Assembly: GCF_008692195.1 (NCBI RefSeq) | Contig: NZ_RXOM01000054.1 | Location: 124,001 to 188,000, forward strand | Reading direction: 5' to 3' | Origin: Salegentibacter sp. R32 | GTDB taxonomy: Bacteria; Bacteroidota; Bacteroidia; Flavobacteriales; Flavobacteriaceae | Length of the DNA: 64,000 nt | Part shown: in pieces, positions 36,804 through 44,945 of the stretch | Layout of the letters: each line of letters starts with the position of its first letter | Position numbering within the stretch: position 1 is the stretch's first letter | Notes under the pieces: generated by a model | The model's database searches: none | The model's input: the letters and a program-made list of their open reading frames with translations, nothing else | Told to the model about the DNA's origin: nothing | Program-made: the position numbers and the translations under genes

Positions 36804-37796
36804 TTGGCAAAGATAGGAGATATAGATGTAGGAGAATTTCCGTTGTTGTTAGCCCCGATGGAAGATGTGAGCGATCCACCATTTAGGGCATTGTGCAAAG
36901 AGCAAGGTGCCGATGTGGTGTATACTGAATTTATTTCTTCAGAAGGACTCATTCGTGACGCCGCAAAAAGTGTAATGAAGCTTGACATTTATGAAAAAGA
37001 ACGTCCCGTTGGTATTCAAATTTTTGGTGCCAATTTAGAATCGATGTTAGAGTCGGTTGAGATTGTTGAAAAATCGGGACCGGATATTATTGACATTAAT
37101 TTTGGGTGCCCGGTAAAAAAAGTAGTTTCCAAAGGCGCCGGTGCAGGGATTTTAAAAGATATTGATCTCATGGTTTCGCTTACCGAAGCAATGGTAAAAC
37201 ATACCAAACTTCCGGTAACGGTAAAAACACGTTTAGGTTGGGATCACGATTCAATTAAAATTATTGAAGTAGCCGAGCGTTTACAAGATGTGGGCTGTAA
37301 AGCCATTTCTATTCACGGAAGAACCCGTGCGCAAATGTATAAAGGTGATGCTGATTGGAAACCTATTGCTGAAGTAAAAAACAATCCGCGAATGCATATT
37401 CCCGTTTTTGGGAATGGTGATGTAAACACACCCGAAAGAGCCGTTGAAATGCGAGATAAATACGGACTGGATGGAGCCATGATTGGTAGAGCCTGCATTG
37501 GTTATCCTTGGTTTTACAGAGAAGTAAAGCATTACATACAAACTGGAGAACACTTGACTCCACCTACCATGAAAGAACGTATTGAAGCTGCTAGAAGACA
37601 CTTACAAATGGCCATTGATTGGAAAGGTGAAAAGTTAGGTGTTTTTGAAACCCGTCGCCACTATACCAACTATTTTAGAGGAATACCACATTTTAAGGAG
37701 TACCGAATGAAAATGGTAACCAGTGATGCTGCAGAAGATGTATTCGCCGCGTTTGATGAGGTTGAACGGGATTTTGGTGATTATGTTTTTAGCTAA
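36804..37796 (+). CDS. dusB: tRNA-dihydrouridine synthase B
   Basis: A flavin enzyme that reduces uridines in the D-loop of tRNA. The 330-aa protein begins at a TTG (the N-terminus LAKIGDIDVGEFPLLLAPM matches the family). The FMN/active-site motif DINFGCPVKKVVSKGAGAGI contains the catalytic Cys. KTRLGWD, SIHGRTRAQMYKG and FGNGDV are all typical DusB segments. It is probably monocistronic, with its own -7 box, and the DUF1275 gene follows after 91 bases. Confidence 0.96.
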   Translation: MAKIGDIDVGEFPLLLAPMEDVSDPPFRALCKEQGADVVYTEFISSEGLIRDAAKSVMKLDIYEKERPVGIQIFGANLESMLESVEIVEKSGPDIIDINFGCPVKKVVSKGAGAGILKDIDLMVSLTEAMVKHTKLPVTVKTRLGWDHDSIKIIEVAERLQDVGCKAISIHGRTRAQMYKGDADWKPIAEVKNNPRMHIPVFGNGDVNTPERAVEMRDKYGLDGAMIGRACIGYPWFYREVKHYIQTGEHLTPPTMKERIEAARRHLQMAIDWKGEKLGVFETRRHYTNYFRGIPHFKEYRMKMVTSDAAEDVFAAFDEVERDFGDYVFS

Positions 37797-37887
37797 TGAA
37801 TTTTCTATCCTGTAATCCATTTATCATCGCTAATGGTGTATGGGTTTGTAGTATGAAATTTGAAAAAGTCAACAGAATAAAGAATAA

Positions 37888-38643
37888 ATGTTCAGGCATC
37901 AAGGAAAAAGCAGGACGTTAAAACATAACCTGAGAATTGCAACTGTTTTGTCTTTTGTAGCCGGAATTGTGAATGTTACAGGTTTTTTAGCTTTTAATCA
38001 ATTAACAACAAATGTAACCGGACATTTTGCCCTGTTTATTTATGACCTTTCCAATTTCGAATTTTGGAAAGGAACAGTGTACTTTTTGTACATTCTTGTT
38101 TTCCTTATAGGTTCTTTTTTTTCAAGCTTTTTAATAGAGAAATACAAAAAGAATAAAAAGTTAAATGTTTTTGTTGTGCCAACCGTAATTGAATGTTTGA
38201 TTCTAACAACAATCGTAATTCTAAATTATTTTTCAGAAATAAAATATCCTAATTTAATCGTTTGTTCTCTGCTTTTTGCAATGGGAATCCAAAATTCTTT
38301 CGTCACAAAAATTTCAAATGCGGTCGTAAGGACCACACATCTCACGGGACTTTTTACCGATTTAGGTATCGAACTGTCACAACTATTTTTCCCAGAATCT
38401 CAAGCCTATCGAGAAAAAATTAAAGCGACTATAAAACTGCGTATTTATATTATTACCTTTTTCTTCCTTGGTGGATCGGTTGGCGGATATTTGCATTCAA
38501 GACTATTCTTGGGGTTAAATACTTTAATTTTCGGAGTGATTATTTTATTTATCAGTTTATTTTATGATGATTTGAGATATAGGTTAATTAGAATAAAAAG
38601 AAAATTCAAAGGAAGAAAAAACTATAAAAAACAATTACTATAA
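37888..38643 (+). CDS. DUF1275 (YoaK-like) membrane protein
   Basis: A 251-aa integral inner-membrane protein with about six or seven hydrophobic helices and a strongly basic C-terminal tail (RYRLIRIKRKFKGRKNYKK). The family-specific parts are the first helix with DUF1275 spacing (LSFVAGIVNVTGFLAFNQLT), NVTGHFALF, and ALLFAMGIQNSFVTKIS-like sequence with VVRTTHLTGLFTDLGIEL. DUF1275 proteins have no established function that I know of. Base use is slightly more A+T rich than dusB. Confidence 0.85.
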   Translation: MFRHQGKSRTLKHNLRIATVLSFVAGIVNVTGFLAFNQLTTNVTGHFALFIYDLSNFEFWKGTVYFLYILVFLIGSFFSSFLIEKYKKNKKLNVFVVPTVIECLILTTIVILNYFSEIKYPNLIVCSLLFAMGIQNSFVTKISNAVVRTTHLTGLFTDLGIELSQLFFPESQAYREKIKATIKLRIYIITFFFLGGSVGGYLHSRLFLGLNTLIFGVIILFISLFYDDLRYRLIRIKRKFKGRKNYKKQLL

Positions 38644-38686
38644 GTAGTTGCTTGGTCTTTCCTAATTTTTTTAAACAAGGGGTAAA

Positions 38687-39886
38687 TTAACGTAATATTT
38701 TTCCAACTCTTGTAGAACCAATGTAAGAAGCAATGATTCCTAAAATCATAATAGTAAAAAATACGATCACTATATTTTTCATTTCAAATAAAACGGGATA
38801 AGGCAGGCTTGGGGTAATCATCACTAAATTAAATTGCTGTTGAAGGTATATAACTATAAACCCAATTACCAAGCCTAAAACTCCGCCAATAAGCGTAAGC
38901 AAAGCTCCTTGCAAAAAGAAAACCCTACGTATTTGATGAATATTTGCCCCTAAACTATAAAAGGTTTTTATATTGATTTGTTTATCAAGTATGGCCATGA
39001 CAATCGCTCCCCCTACATTAAAAAGAGCGATAATAATTATTAAAGTGAAAATAAGATAAACCGCAAGATTTTCAGTATTCAGCATTTTGTAAAGCTTATC
39101 ATTCAACTCAATACGGTCCTTGATGATCACTTCATTATTGAATAATTGCTGAATTTTCTCACGTACATCTGCTTCATCTGCATTTTCAGCTAAATCAATT
39201 TCAATAGCAGAAATTTCATTTTCCTTTAATTCAAGTAATTTTTTTGCTAACGGAAAAGGAGTATACACATATTTATTATCCAGTTCTTCATTAATGCTAT
39301 AAATTCCAATCACCATGGAAGAAACTGAATTAAAAGCTTCTGCAGGATTGGAAACTTGTCCTTTTCCCGGCCGGGGCACAAAAATTTTTAAAATATCACC
39401 ATATCCGGCAACTCCCAACGAAAGTTTACGGGATATACTATTGCCAATAACTACTTGTTTTTCATTTTGATGGAGCCAAGTCCCTGCGATAATTGCGCTA
39501 TCTACCGCATTTACTTGTAAATAGTTTTCGTCAATACCTTTTATATAAGAAGAAGGAACATTTTTATCTCGAAAATTGAGCAATACCCGTTCTTCAATTA
39601 CCTTAGAAGAAATGTTGATTCCTTCAATTTGATTCAATTTATCTTCTTGCTCTGCTTGATAGATGAAATATTTTCCGGTTTTTGGAAGGATTTTTAAATC
39701 GGGATCAAACTTGTTGGAAAAAGAGAGACTGAATTCTTTTAATCCCGAAAAACCTGAAAGTACAATAAACAAAGCCATTGCTCCGGCAAAAACACCAATG
39801 GCAGCAATAAGCGTAATAATATTTATCGCATTATTTTTGCTTTTGGTAAATAAGTAGCGTTTGGCAATGTAGTAGGAAAAATTCAA
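38687..39886 (-). CDS. FtsX-like ABC transporter permease (LolC/LolE type)
   Basis: An inner-membrane permease of the type 4 ABC family. The 399-aa protein has one N-terminal helix, a large periplasmic domain (about 50-265), and three C-terminal helices, the LolC/E layout. The N-terminus NFSYYIAKRYLFTKSKNNAI is characteristic of lipoprotein-releasing permeases. The start is TTG at 39886, one base after the rbfA stop, so the gene is coupled to rbfA. The matching ATPase (LolD) is not in the window. Lipoprotein extraction is inferred from family only. Confidence 0.88.
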   Translation of the reverse strand: MNFSYYIAKRYLFTKSKNNAINIITLIAAIGVFAGAMALFIVLSGFSGLKEFSLSFSNKFDPDLKILPKTGKYFIYQAEQEDKLNQIEGINISSKVIEERVLLNFRDKNVPSSYIKGIDENYLQVNAVDSAIIAGTWLHQNEKQVVIGNSISRKLSLGVAGYGDILKIFVPRPGKGQVSNPAEAFNSVSSMVIGIYSINEELDNKYVYTPFPLAKKLLELKENEISAIEIDLAENADEADVREKIQQLFNNEVIIKDRIELNDKLYKMLNTENLAVYLIFTLIIIIALFNVGGAIVMAILDKQINIKTFYSLGANIHQIRRVFFLQGALLTLIGGVLGLVIGFIVIYLQQQFNLVMITPSLPYPVLFEMKNIVIVFFTIMILGIIASYIGSTRVGKILR

Positions 39887-39887
39887 C

Positions 39888-40283
39888 TTAAGATTTTTTA
39901 CGCTTGTCTAGCAGGTCTGGATTTTCAATTGGGTTTTCTTCTCCTTTAACGGCCTCTTCAATTTTTTCGATATATTCTAACGAATCGTCTAAATACAAGT
40001 TTAAATCTGGCATTTTTCGCAACTGATTTTTGGTACGTTGCGCTAGTTGATGCTTTAACTGTGGGGCAATATTTTTTAATTCTTCTAATAAACCTTTGGC
40101 ATCTTTCGCGGGGAAAATGCTGATGTAGGCTTTGGCAATCGATAAATCTGTGGTTACTTTTACTTTAGAAACCGAAACGATAATTCCGGTTAAATTATTC
40201 CTTTTTAATTCTTGCTGAATAACATCGGCAAGGTCACGTTGCAAAACACCGCCAATTTTTTTTTGTCTATTTGTCTCTTCCAT
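39888..40283 (-). CDS. rbfA: Ribosome-binding factor A
   Basis: A small-subunit assembly factor that binds 16S rRNA near helix 1 during maturation. It is 131 aa with a KH-like fold. N-terminal MEETNRQKKIGGVLQRDLAD is followed by VSVSKVKVTTDLSIAKAYIS and the C-terminal LRKMPDLNLYLDDSLEYIEKI, all typical. It ends with a basic tail. It is the first gene of the rbfA-permease pair. Confidence 0.95.
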   Translation of the reverse strand: MEETNRQKKIGGVLQRDLADVIQQELKRNNLTGIIVSVSKVKVTTDLSIAKAYISIFPAKDAKGLLEELKNIAPQLKHQLAQRTKNQLRKMPDLNLYLDDSLEYIEKIEEAVKGEENPIENPDLLDKRKKS

Positions 40284-40343
40284 AGCACAAAAATAGATTA
40301 TTTAAAAGGATTTATTATTTTGCTGCTATAAAATTTACTAAAA

Positions 40344-40748
40344 ATGAAGAAAATAGAACATATTGGGATTGCGGTAAAAGATTTAGAGCAAGCCAATCAA
40401 TTATATTCAACCTTATTAAACACAAAACCTTATAAAGAAGAAAAGGTAGAAAGTGAAGGCGTAATCACCTCATTTTTTAAAACAGGTGAAAGTAAAATAG
40501 AATTATTAGCAGCGACAAATGAAGACAGTCCGATTGCTAAATACATAAATAAAAGAGGGGAGGGAATCCATCACATTGCTTTTTACGTAAATAATATTGA
40601 AAAGGAAATAGACCGACTACAAAAAGAAGGATTTGTTCTTTTAAATGAACAACCCAAAAAAGGAGCTGATAATAAAAAGGTAGCCTTTTTGCACCCAAAA
40701 TCGGCTAATGGCGTATTGGTAGAGCTTTGCGAAGAAATTGAGGATTAA
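40344..40748 (+). CDS. mce: Methylmalonyl-CoA epimerase
   Basis: Interconverts the R and S forms of methylmalonyl-CoA in propionate metabolism. The 134-aa protein is a single VOC (glyoxalase-like) domain with the expected metal ligands: HIGIAVKDL near the start (His), GEGIHHIAFYV in the middle (His), and a Glu in NGVLVELCE near the end. The methylmalonyl-CoA mutase genes are not in the window. Divergent from rbfA by 60 bases. Confidence 0.92.
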   Translation: MKKIEHIGIAVKDLEQANQLYSTLLNTKPYKEEKVESEGVITSFFKTGESKIELLAATNEDSPIAKYINKRGEGIHHIAFYVNNIEKEIDRLQKEGFVLLNEQPKKGADNKKVAFLHPKSANGVLVELCEEIED

Positions 40749-40758
40749 ATAAAATAAA

Positions 40759-40790
40759 TTTGTTTGGTTTAATTCAATTACATATTTTTG
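40759..40790 (+). promoter_or_regulatory. Promoter of the tRNA gene (-33 TTTG, -7 TATTTTTG)
   Basis: TTTG at 40759-40762 and TATTTTTG at 40783-40790 with a 20-base spacer, the full Bacteroidota promoter pattern. The tRNA begins 12 bases after the -7 box. Confidence 0.7.
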
Positions 40791-40801
40791 CGCTCTGTTC
40801 A

Positions 40802-40875
40802 GGACCCATAGCTCAGCTGGTTAGAGCACCTGACTCATAATCAGGGGGTCGATGGTTCGAGCCCATCTGGGTCCA
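40802..40875 (+). tRNA. tRNA with anticodon CAU, most likely tRNA-Ile2
   Basis: A complete cloverleaf of 74 bases: acceptor GGACCCA/TGGGTCC, D arm AGCTCAGCTGGTTAGAGC, anticodon stem CCTGA/TCAGG with loop CTCATAA (anticodon CAT), T arm GATGG-TTCGAGC-CCATC, discriminator A. CCA is not fully encoded. It is not the initiator, since it lacks the three G:C pairs above the anticodon loop. The C4:G69 and C5:G68 pairs match those that mark tRNA-Ile2 for lysidine modification in E. coli, so Ile2 is favoured over elongator Met. Confidence 0.92.
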
Positions 40876-41004
40876 CAATTTTAATGAGGAGGTCTTTTAA
40901 ATTTATTAACGAATTTTTGGTTAAAACTTTGTTTAAGTTTTTTTAATAATTTTTTATGATTAATTAACCTTGAAAAGAATAAACAATTTATAATTTAGCC
41001 CTCT

Positions 41005-41193
41005 ATGAGAAAGAAGAATTTACAAATATTATTTTCATTACTACTTTTGCTTCTAGTAGTGAATCCAGCCTTTGCTTATCAAGGAGGGCCAGGTTTTCCT
41101 CCTCCAGGTATGCCTATTGATGGTTTTATTTCAGTTTTTATTGCGGTAGGTGCTTTTTTAGGTTTTAAATTTTTCAACAGAAAAGATAAATAA
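41005..41193 (+). CDS. PID-CTERM-like small exported protein
   Basis: A 62-aa protein. The signal peptide (MRKKNLQILFSLLLLLLVV to AFA) is followed by a mature part of only ~12 residues of Gly/Pro (GGPGFPPPGM), then PIDG, a hydrophobic helix (FISVFIAVGAFLGFKFF) and a basic end (NRKDK). The PID motif, helix and basic end are what I know as the PID-CTERM sorting tail of Bacteroidota. A sorting enzyme (exosortase-like) is the inferred partner, but none is in the window. It ends 2 bases from the convergent ribE stop. Confidence 0.75.
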   Translation: MRKKNLQILFSLLLLLLVVNPAFAYQGGPGFPPPGMPIDGFISVFIAVGAFLGFKFFNRKDK

Positions 41194-41195
41194 TT

Positions 41196-41789
41196 CTAAT
41201 TATTTCTTACTTCAGTAAGTCTTTTTACATATTTCCCTATTACATCAAATTCTAAATTTACTTTATCATTAACTTTTAGATTTTTAAAGGTAGTATGTTC
41301 TAAGGTGTAAGGAATTATGGCTACACTAAATCTATCCATTTTACTGTTCACTACGGTTAAGCTAACTCCATTTACAGTAATAGAGCCTTTTTCAATAGTT
41401 ACATTTTTAAGTGCAGCATCATATTCAAAAGTAAAAAGATGACTTCCGTTTTGCGCTTCAATATTAATGCAAGTAGCGGTTTGATCTACGTGACCCTGAA
41501 CTAGATGACCATCCAGTCTCTCTCCTAAAATCATTCCTCTTTCTAAATTAATGGCGTCATTTACTTTTAATTCACCTAAATTGGTTTTTTCAAGTGTTTC
41601 CTTAATAGCAGTGACGGTGAATGATTTTTCTTGTAAATCTACTACCGTTAAGCAAACTCCATTGTGGGCAACACTCTGATCTATTTTTAATTCTGAAGAA
41701 AAATTTGCTTCTACTGTAATATGTAAGTTTTCATTTTCTTTTTTTAAATCGATTACTTTTCCTATTTCTTCTATAATTCCCGTAAACAT
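41196..41789 (-). CDS. ribE: Riboflavin synthase, alpha chain
   Basis: Dismutates two 6,7-dimethyl-8-ribityllumazine molecules into riboflavin plus a pyrimidine. About 197 aa with two homologous lumazine-binding halves (about 1-95 and 96-195). MFTGIIEEIG is the normal N-terminus, which decides the start at 41789 over the in-frame TTG at 41798. VAHNGVCLTVV and ITVNGVSLTVV are the repeated half-site motifs. It is divergent from pdxA with overlapping promoters. Confidence 0.96.
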   Translation of the reverse strand: MFTGIIEEIGKVIDLKKENENLHITVEANFSSELKIDQSVAHNGVCLTVVDLQEKSFTVTAIKETLEKTNLGELKVNDAINLERGMILGERLDGHLVQGHVDQTATCINIEAQNGSHLFTFEYDAALKNVTIEKGSITVNGVSLTVVNSKMDRFSVAIIPYTLEHTTFKNLKVNDKVNLEFDVIGKYVKRLTEVRNN

Positions 41790-41807
41790 AGTTGCCAATA
41801 ATTTAAT

Positions 41808-41815
41808 TACCTTTG
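41808..41815 (+). promoter_or_regulatory. pdxA: -7 box of pdxA, TACCTTTG
   Basis: An exact TAnnTTTG match, 25 bases before the pdxA ATG. It lies five bases from the opposing ribE -7 box. Confidence 0.6.
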
Positions 41816-41820
41816 TTCAG

Positions 41821-41828
41821 CAAAAATA
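41821..41828 (-). promoter_or_regulatory. ribE: -7 box of ribE, TATTTTTG
   Basis: An exact TAnnTTTG match on the minus strand, 31 bases before the ribE ATG. The predicted start sites of ribE and pdxA overlap, so the two promoters may exclude each other. Confidence 0.6.
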
Positions 41829-41840
41829 GGCATTAATTGT

Positions 41841-42890
41841 ATGAAAAAAACAGAAAAAGTAAGAGTAGGAATAAGCGTTGGAGATTTAAATGGGATTGGT
41901 AGCGAAATTATTCTCAAAACTTTTGAAGATCCTAGAATGTTAGAATTCTGTACTCCTGTAGTTTTTGCTAATACAAAAATTTTATCGTTTTTTAAAAAAC
42001 ACTATAAACTACCTAACATTAAATTTCAAGGTATTGATGATGCCTCTAAAGTGATTGACGGAAAGTTTAACGTGGTAAATGTTTGGAAAGAAAACCCCCG
42101 TATAAACTTTGGTAAAGAAGATAAAGATTTAGCAAAATATACTATTAAATCTTTAGCGATAGCAACCGAAGCTTTATTAGAAAAGAAAATAGATACTTTG
42201 GTAACCGCGCCCATTAATAAGAATGTAGTACAATCTGAAGAATTCAAATTTCCGGGACATACCGATTATTTAGCTCAGCAAATGAAAGGCGATAGCCTTA
42301 TGCTCATGCTTTGTAAAAATTTAAGGATAGGACTGCTTACCGATCATGTAGCGGTAAAAGAGGTAGCTGAAAAAATTACCCCGCAATTAATTCAGAAAAA
42401 AGTATCAATCATTCACGATACCTTAAAGAAAGATTTCCGCGTACAAAAACCAAAAATTGCCATTTTAGGAATTAATCCGCATAGCGGGGATCATGGAGTT
42501 ATTGGCAAGGAAGATGAAGAAATTTTAAAACCTACCATTCAAAAAATAAACGATAAAGGTACCTTAGTCTATGGTCCTTATTCGGCAGATAGTTTCTTCG
42601 GGACAAAAAATTATAAAAATTTCGATGCCATAATTGCGGCTTATCATGACCAAGGTTTAATACCCTTTAAAACTTTATCTTTTGGAAGAGGCGTAAACTT
42701 TACCGCAGGATTATCAGGAATAAGAACTTCTCCCGATCATGGAACCGCCTATGAAATTGCCGGAAAAGCAGAAGCAGATTTCACTTCTTTTAAAGAAGCC
42801 GTTTTTGCTTCTATAGAAATTTTCAAGTGCAGGCAAGAATATGCGCAGTTAACCAAAAACCCACTTCAAAAGCGGTCTAAAAAATTGTAA
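41841..42890 (+). CDS. pdxA: 4-hydroxythreonine-4-phosphate dehydrogenase
   Basis: Oxidises 4-phosphohydroxy-L-threonine in the DXP-dependent pyridoxal phosphate pathway. At 349 aa it has normal PdxA length. Metal and substrate motifs are visible: GISVGDLNGIGSEI at the start, the FPGHTDYLAQ His, GINPHSGDHG, and AAYHDQGLIPFKTLSFGRG, followed by RTSPDHGTAYEIAGK. It heads the plus-strand run into DUF177-rpmF, although that pair has its own -7 box. Confidence 0.97.
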   Translation: MKKTEKVRVGISVGDLNGIGSEIILKTFEDPRMLEFCTPVVFANTKILSFFKKHYKLPNIKFQGIDDASKVIDGKFNVVNVWKENPRINFGKEDKDLAKYTIKSLAIATEALLEKKIDTLVTAPINKNVVQSEEFKFPGHTDYLAQQMKGDSLMLMLCKNLRIGLLTDHVAVKEVAEKITPQLIQKKVSIIHDTLKKDFRVQKPKIAILGINPHSGDHGVIGKEDEEILKPTIQKINDKGTLVYGPYSADSFFGTKNYKNFDAIIAAYHDQGLIPFKTLSFGRGVNFTAGLSGIRTSPDHGTAYEIAGKAEADFTSFKEAVFASIEIFKCRQEYAQLTKNPLQKRSKKL

Positions 42891-42931
42891 ACATTTTTTG
42901 TTAATAAATATAGCTAATTAATTATATTTTA

Positions 42932-42939
42932 TATATTTG
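42932..42939 (+). promoter_or_regulatory. -7 box of the DUF177-rpmF operon, TATATTTG
   Basis: An exact TAnnTTTG match with a predicted start near 42946. This leaves 4 bases to the ATG at 42950 or 16 bases to the ATG at 42962, favouring the latter. Confidence 0.6.
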
Positions 42940-42961
42940 CACGCCCGAAATGGATGATGGA

Positions 42962-43504
42962 ATGAAGAAGCTAAAAGAGTATACAATCCAATTCGTTGGA
43001 TTAAAGACGGGGATACATCATTATGAATATCAGGTTAATGATGAGTTCTTTGAATTTTTTGAGTACGACGATTTTAATCGTGTAGAGGTAAAGGTAGATC
43101 TAGAATTAGAGAAAAAACCTAATATGTTAGATCTGCGTTTCGATATTAAAGGAAATGTCAACATCAATTGTGATGTCACTAATGAGCCTTTCAATCAACC
43201 TATTGAAAATTCATTGGAGTTGGTGGTAAAGTTTGGTGATGAATACAATGATGAAAACGAAGACCTTTTAATATTACCCCATGGAGAATATGAACTGGAA
43301 GTACAACAATATATATATGAAGCTATTGTGTTGGCAATTCCCTATAAAAGAGTTCATCCGGGAGTAGAAGACGGTACCTTAAAATCTGAAGTACTTGATA
43401 AACTAGAAGAACTTCAACCCAAACAAAAAGAAACAAAAAAAGAGGAAGAAGAAATAGATCCTCGTTGGAATAAACTTAAAGAATTACTGAACGATAATAA
43501 ATAA
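42962..43504 (+). CDS. YceD/DUF177 family protein
   Basis: A 180-aa cytoplasmic protein of the DUF177/YceD family, which is nearly always linked to rpmF and is implicated in rRNA or L32 metabolism. The core [19 protein letters not shown], with a single conserved Cys, is followed by FGDEY and a helix-rich acidic end ([16 protein letters not shown]). The start at 42962 ([11 protein letters not shown]) fits the -7 box better than ATG 42950. It lies 11 bases before rpmF. Confidence 0.9.
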   Translation: MKKLKEYTIQFVGLKTGIHHYEYQVNDEFFEFFEYDDFNRVEVKVDLELEKKPNMLDLRFDIKGNVNINCDVTNEPFNQPIENSLELVVKFGDEYNDENEDLLILPHGEYELEVQQYIYEAIVLAIPYKRVHPGVEDGTLKSEVLDKLEELQPKQKETKKEEEEIDPRWNKLKELLNDNK

Positions 43505-43515
43505 TTAGTAGAGCA

Positions 43516-43713
43516 ATGGCACATCCTAAGAGAAAAATATCTAAAACAAGAAGAGATAAGAGAAGAACGCATTATAAAGCTACAGCACCTCAAATTGCTA
43601 AAGATCCCACAACTGGGGAAGCTCACTTATACCATAGAGCTCACTGGCATGAAGGAAAACTTTACTACAGAGGTCAAGTTTTAATAGATAATACAGAAGA
43701 AGTAGAAGCTTAA
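43516..43713 (+). CDS. rpmF: 50S ribosomal protein L32
   Basis: A 65-aa large-subunit ribosomal protein. [20 protein letters not shown] is the standard basic start. The usual four zinc-binding cysteines are absent, replaced by His-containing segments ([17 protein letters not shown]), so this is a Cys-free form. It is followed by a terminator, then the fabH promoter. Confidence 0.97.
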   Translation: MAHPKRKISKTRRDKRRTHYKATAPQIAKDPTTGEAHLYHRAHWHEGKLYYRGQVLIDNTEEVEA

Positions 43714-43735
43714 GAAAGCATTTGCTAATCACATA

Positions 43736-43777
43736 AAAACCCCACACCGGTAATTCGGCTGTGGGTTTTGTTTTTTT
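43736..43777 (+). terminator. Rho-independent terminator after rpmF
   Basis: The stem CCCACA/TGTGGG is extended by CCG/CGG inside and A/T pairs outside, followed by GTTTTTTT. It separates rpmF from fabH. Confidence 0.85.
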
Positions 43778-43896
43778 ACAATAATTTTTGATAATTGTAG
43801 CCTTAAATCTACTAGGTATTCAACCTATTTTTATCTATTCAGGTCAATTCTGATAAAAATTTATGATATATCGAACGTAATTTGTAGGTTTACATT

Positions 43897-43904
43897 TATT
43901 TTTG
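43897..43904 (+). promoter_or_regulatory. fabH: -7 box of fabH, TATTTTTG
   Basis: An exact TAnnTTTG match 18 bases before the fabH ATG. Confidence 0.6.
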
Positions 43905-43922
43905 TGATAGAAACCCTATTAT

Positions 43923-44927
43923 ATGAACAAAATTAGCGCAGCAATAACCGCTGTAGGATCTTATGTGCCAGACCATATCCTAACCAATAAGATGTTAGAA
44001 AAAATGGTAGAAACCAATGATGAATGGATAACCTCCAGAACTGGGATTAAAGAAAGGCATATTTTAAAAGATCCTGAGAAAGGCTCTTCTTACTTAGGAA
44101 TACAAGCTGCGAAAAACCTTATTGAAAAAAATAATATTGATCCCGCAGAAATCGATTTATTAATTTTTGCAACCGCAACTCCCGATATGCCGGTAGCCTC
44201 TACAGGAGCTTATACCGCTTCTCAAATTGGTGCCGTAAATGCTTTTTCTTACGATTTGCAAGCTGCTTGTTCCAGCTTTTTGTATGGAATGTCTACCGCA
44301 GCAAGTTATATTGAGTCGGGACGTTATAAAAAAGTACTGGTTATTGGGGCAGATAAAATGTCTTCAATTATAGATTATACAGACAGGGCAACCTGCATTA
44401 TCTTTGGGGATGGTGCAGGTGCCGTTCTTTTTGAGCCTAATGAAGAAGGCTTCGGTTTACAAGATGAATTTTTAAGAAGCGACGGAATCGGTCGAAATTT
44501 CTTAAAAATTGATGCCGGAGGTTCCTTATTGCCGGCTTCAGAAGAAACAGTTGAAAAACGTCAACATTACGTTCATCAAGATGGGAAAACGGTATTTAAA
44601 TTTGCTGTTTCCAATATGGCAGAAGTAAGTGCCAAAATTATGGAAAGAAATAATTTAACGGAAACCGATGTAGATTGGTTGGTAGCACATCAAGCCAATA
44701 AGCGTATCATTGATGCCACAGCAAAAAGAATGGGATTACCAGAGCATAAAGTGCTTATGAATATTCATCGATATGGTAATACTACTTCAGCTACCTTACC
44801 ATTATTATTAAGTGATTACGAAGAAAAATTAAAAAAAGGAGATAATATAGTGTTCGCTTCTTTTGGAGGCGGGTTCACTTGGGGCTCTATCTATTTAAAA
44901 TGGGCTTACAATACAAATAAGTCATAA
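43923..44927 (+). CDS. fabH: 3-oxoacyl-ACP synthase III
   Basis: Starts type II fatty acid synthesis by condensing acetyl-CoA (or a branched primer) with malonyl-ACP. The 334-aa protein has the full catalytic triad: Cys in LQAACSSFLYG (about 113), His in WLVAHQANKRI, and Asn in HRYGNTTSAT. The TRTGIKERH signature near the N-terminus binds CoA. It is followed after 18 bases by accB and then accC, so one operon supplies both malonyl-CoA and the first condensation. Confidence 0.97.
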   Translation: MNKISAAITAVGSYVPDHILTNKMLEKMVETNDEWITSRTGIKERHILKDPEKGSSYLGIQAAKNLIEKNNIDPAEIDLLIFATATPDMPVASTGAYTASQIGAVNAFSYDLQAACSSFLYGMSTAASYIESGRYKKVLVIGADKMSSIIDYTDRATCIIFGDGAGAVLFEPNEEGFGLQDEFLRSDGIGRNFLKIDAGGSLLPASEETVEKRQHYVHQDGKTVFKFAVSNMAEVSAKIMERNNLTETDVDWLVAHQANKRIIDATAKRMGLPEHKVLMNIHRYGNTTSATLPLLLSDYEEKLKKGDNIVFASFGGGFTWGSIYLKWAYNTNKS

Positions 44928-44945
44928 AGATTTAAAACTCTCAGT

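Noticed and set aside
40802-40875. Initiator tRNA-Met reading of the CAU tRNA
   Set aside because: The three G:C pairs above the anticodon loop and the mismatched first pair of initiators are absent.
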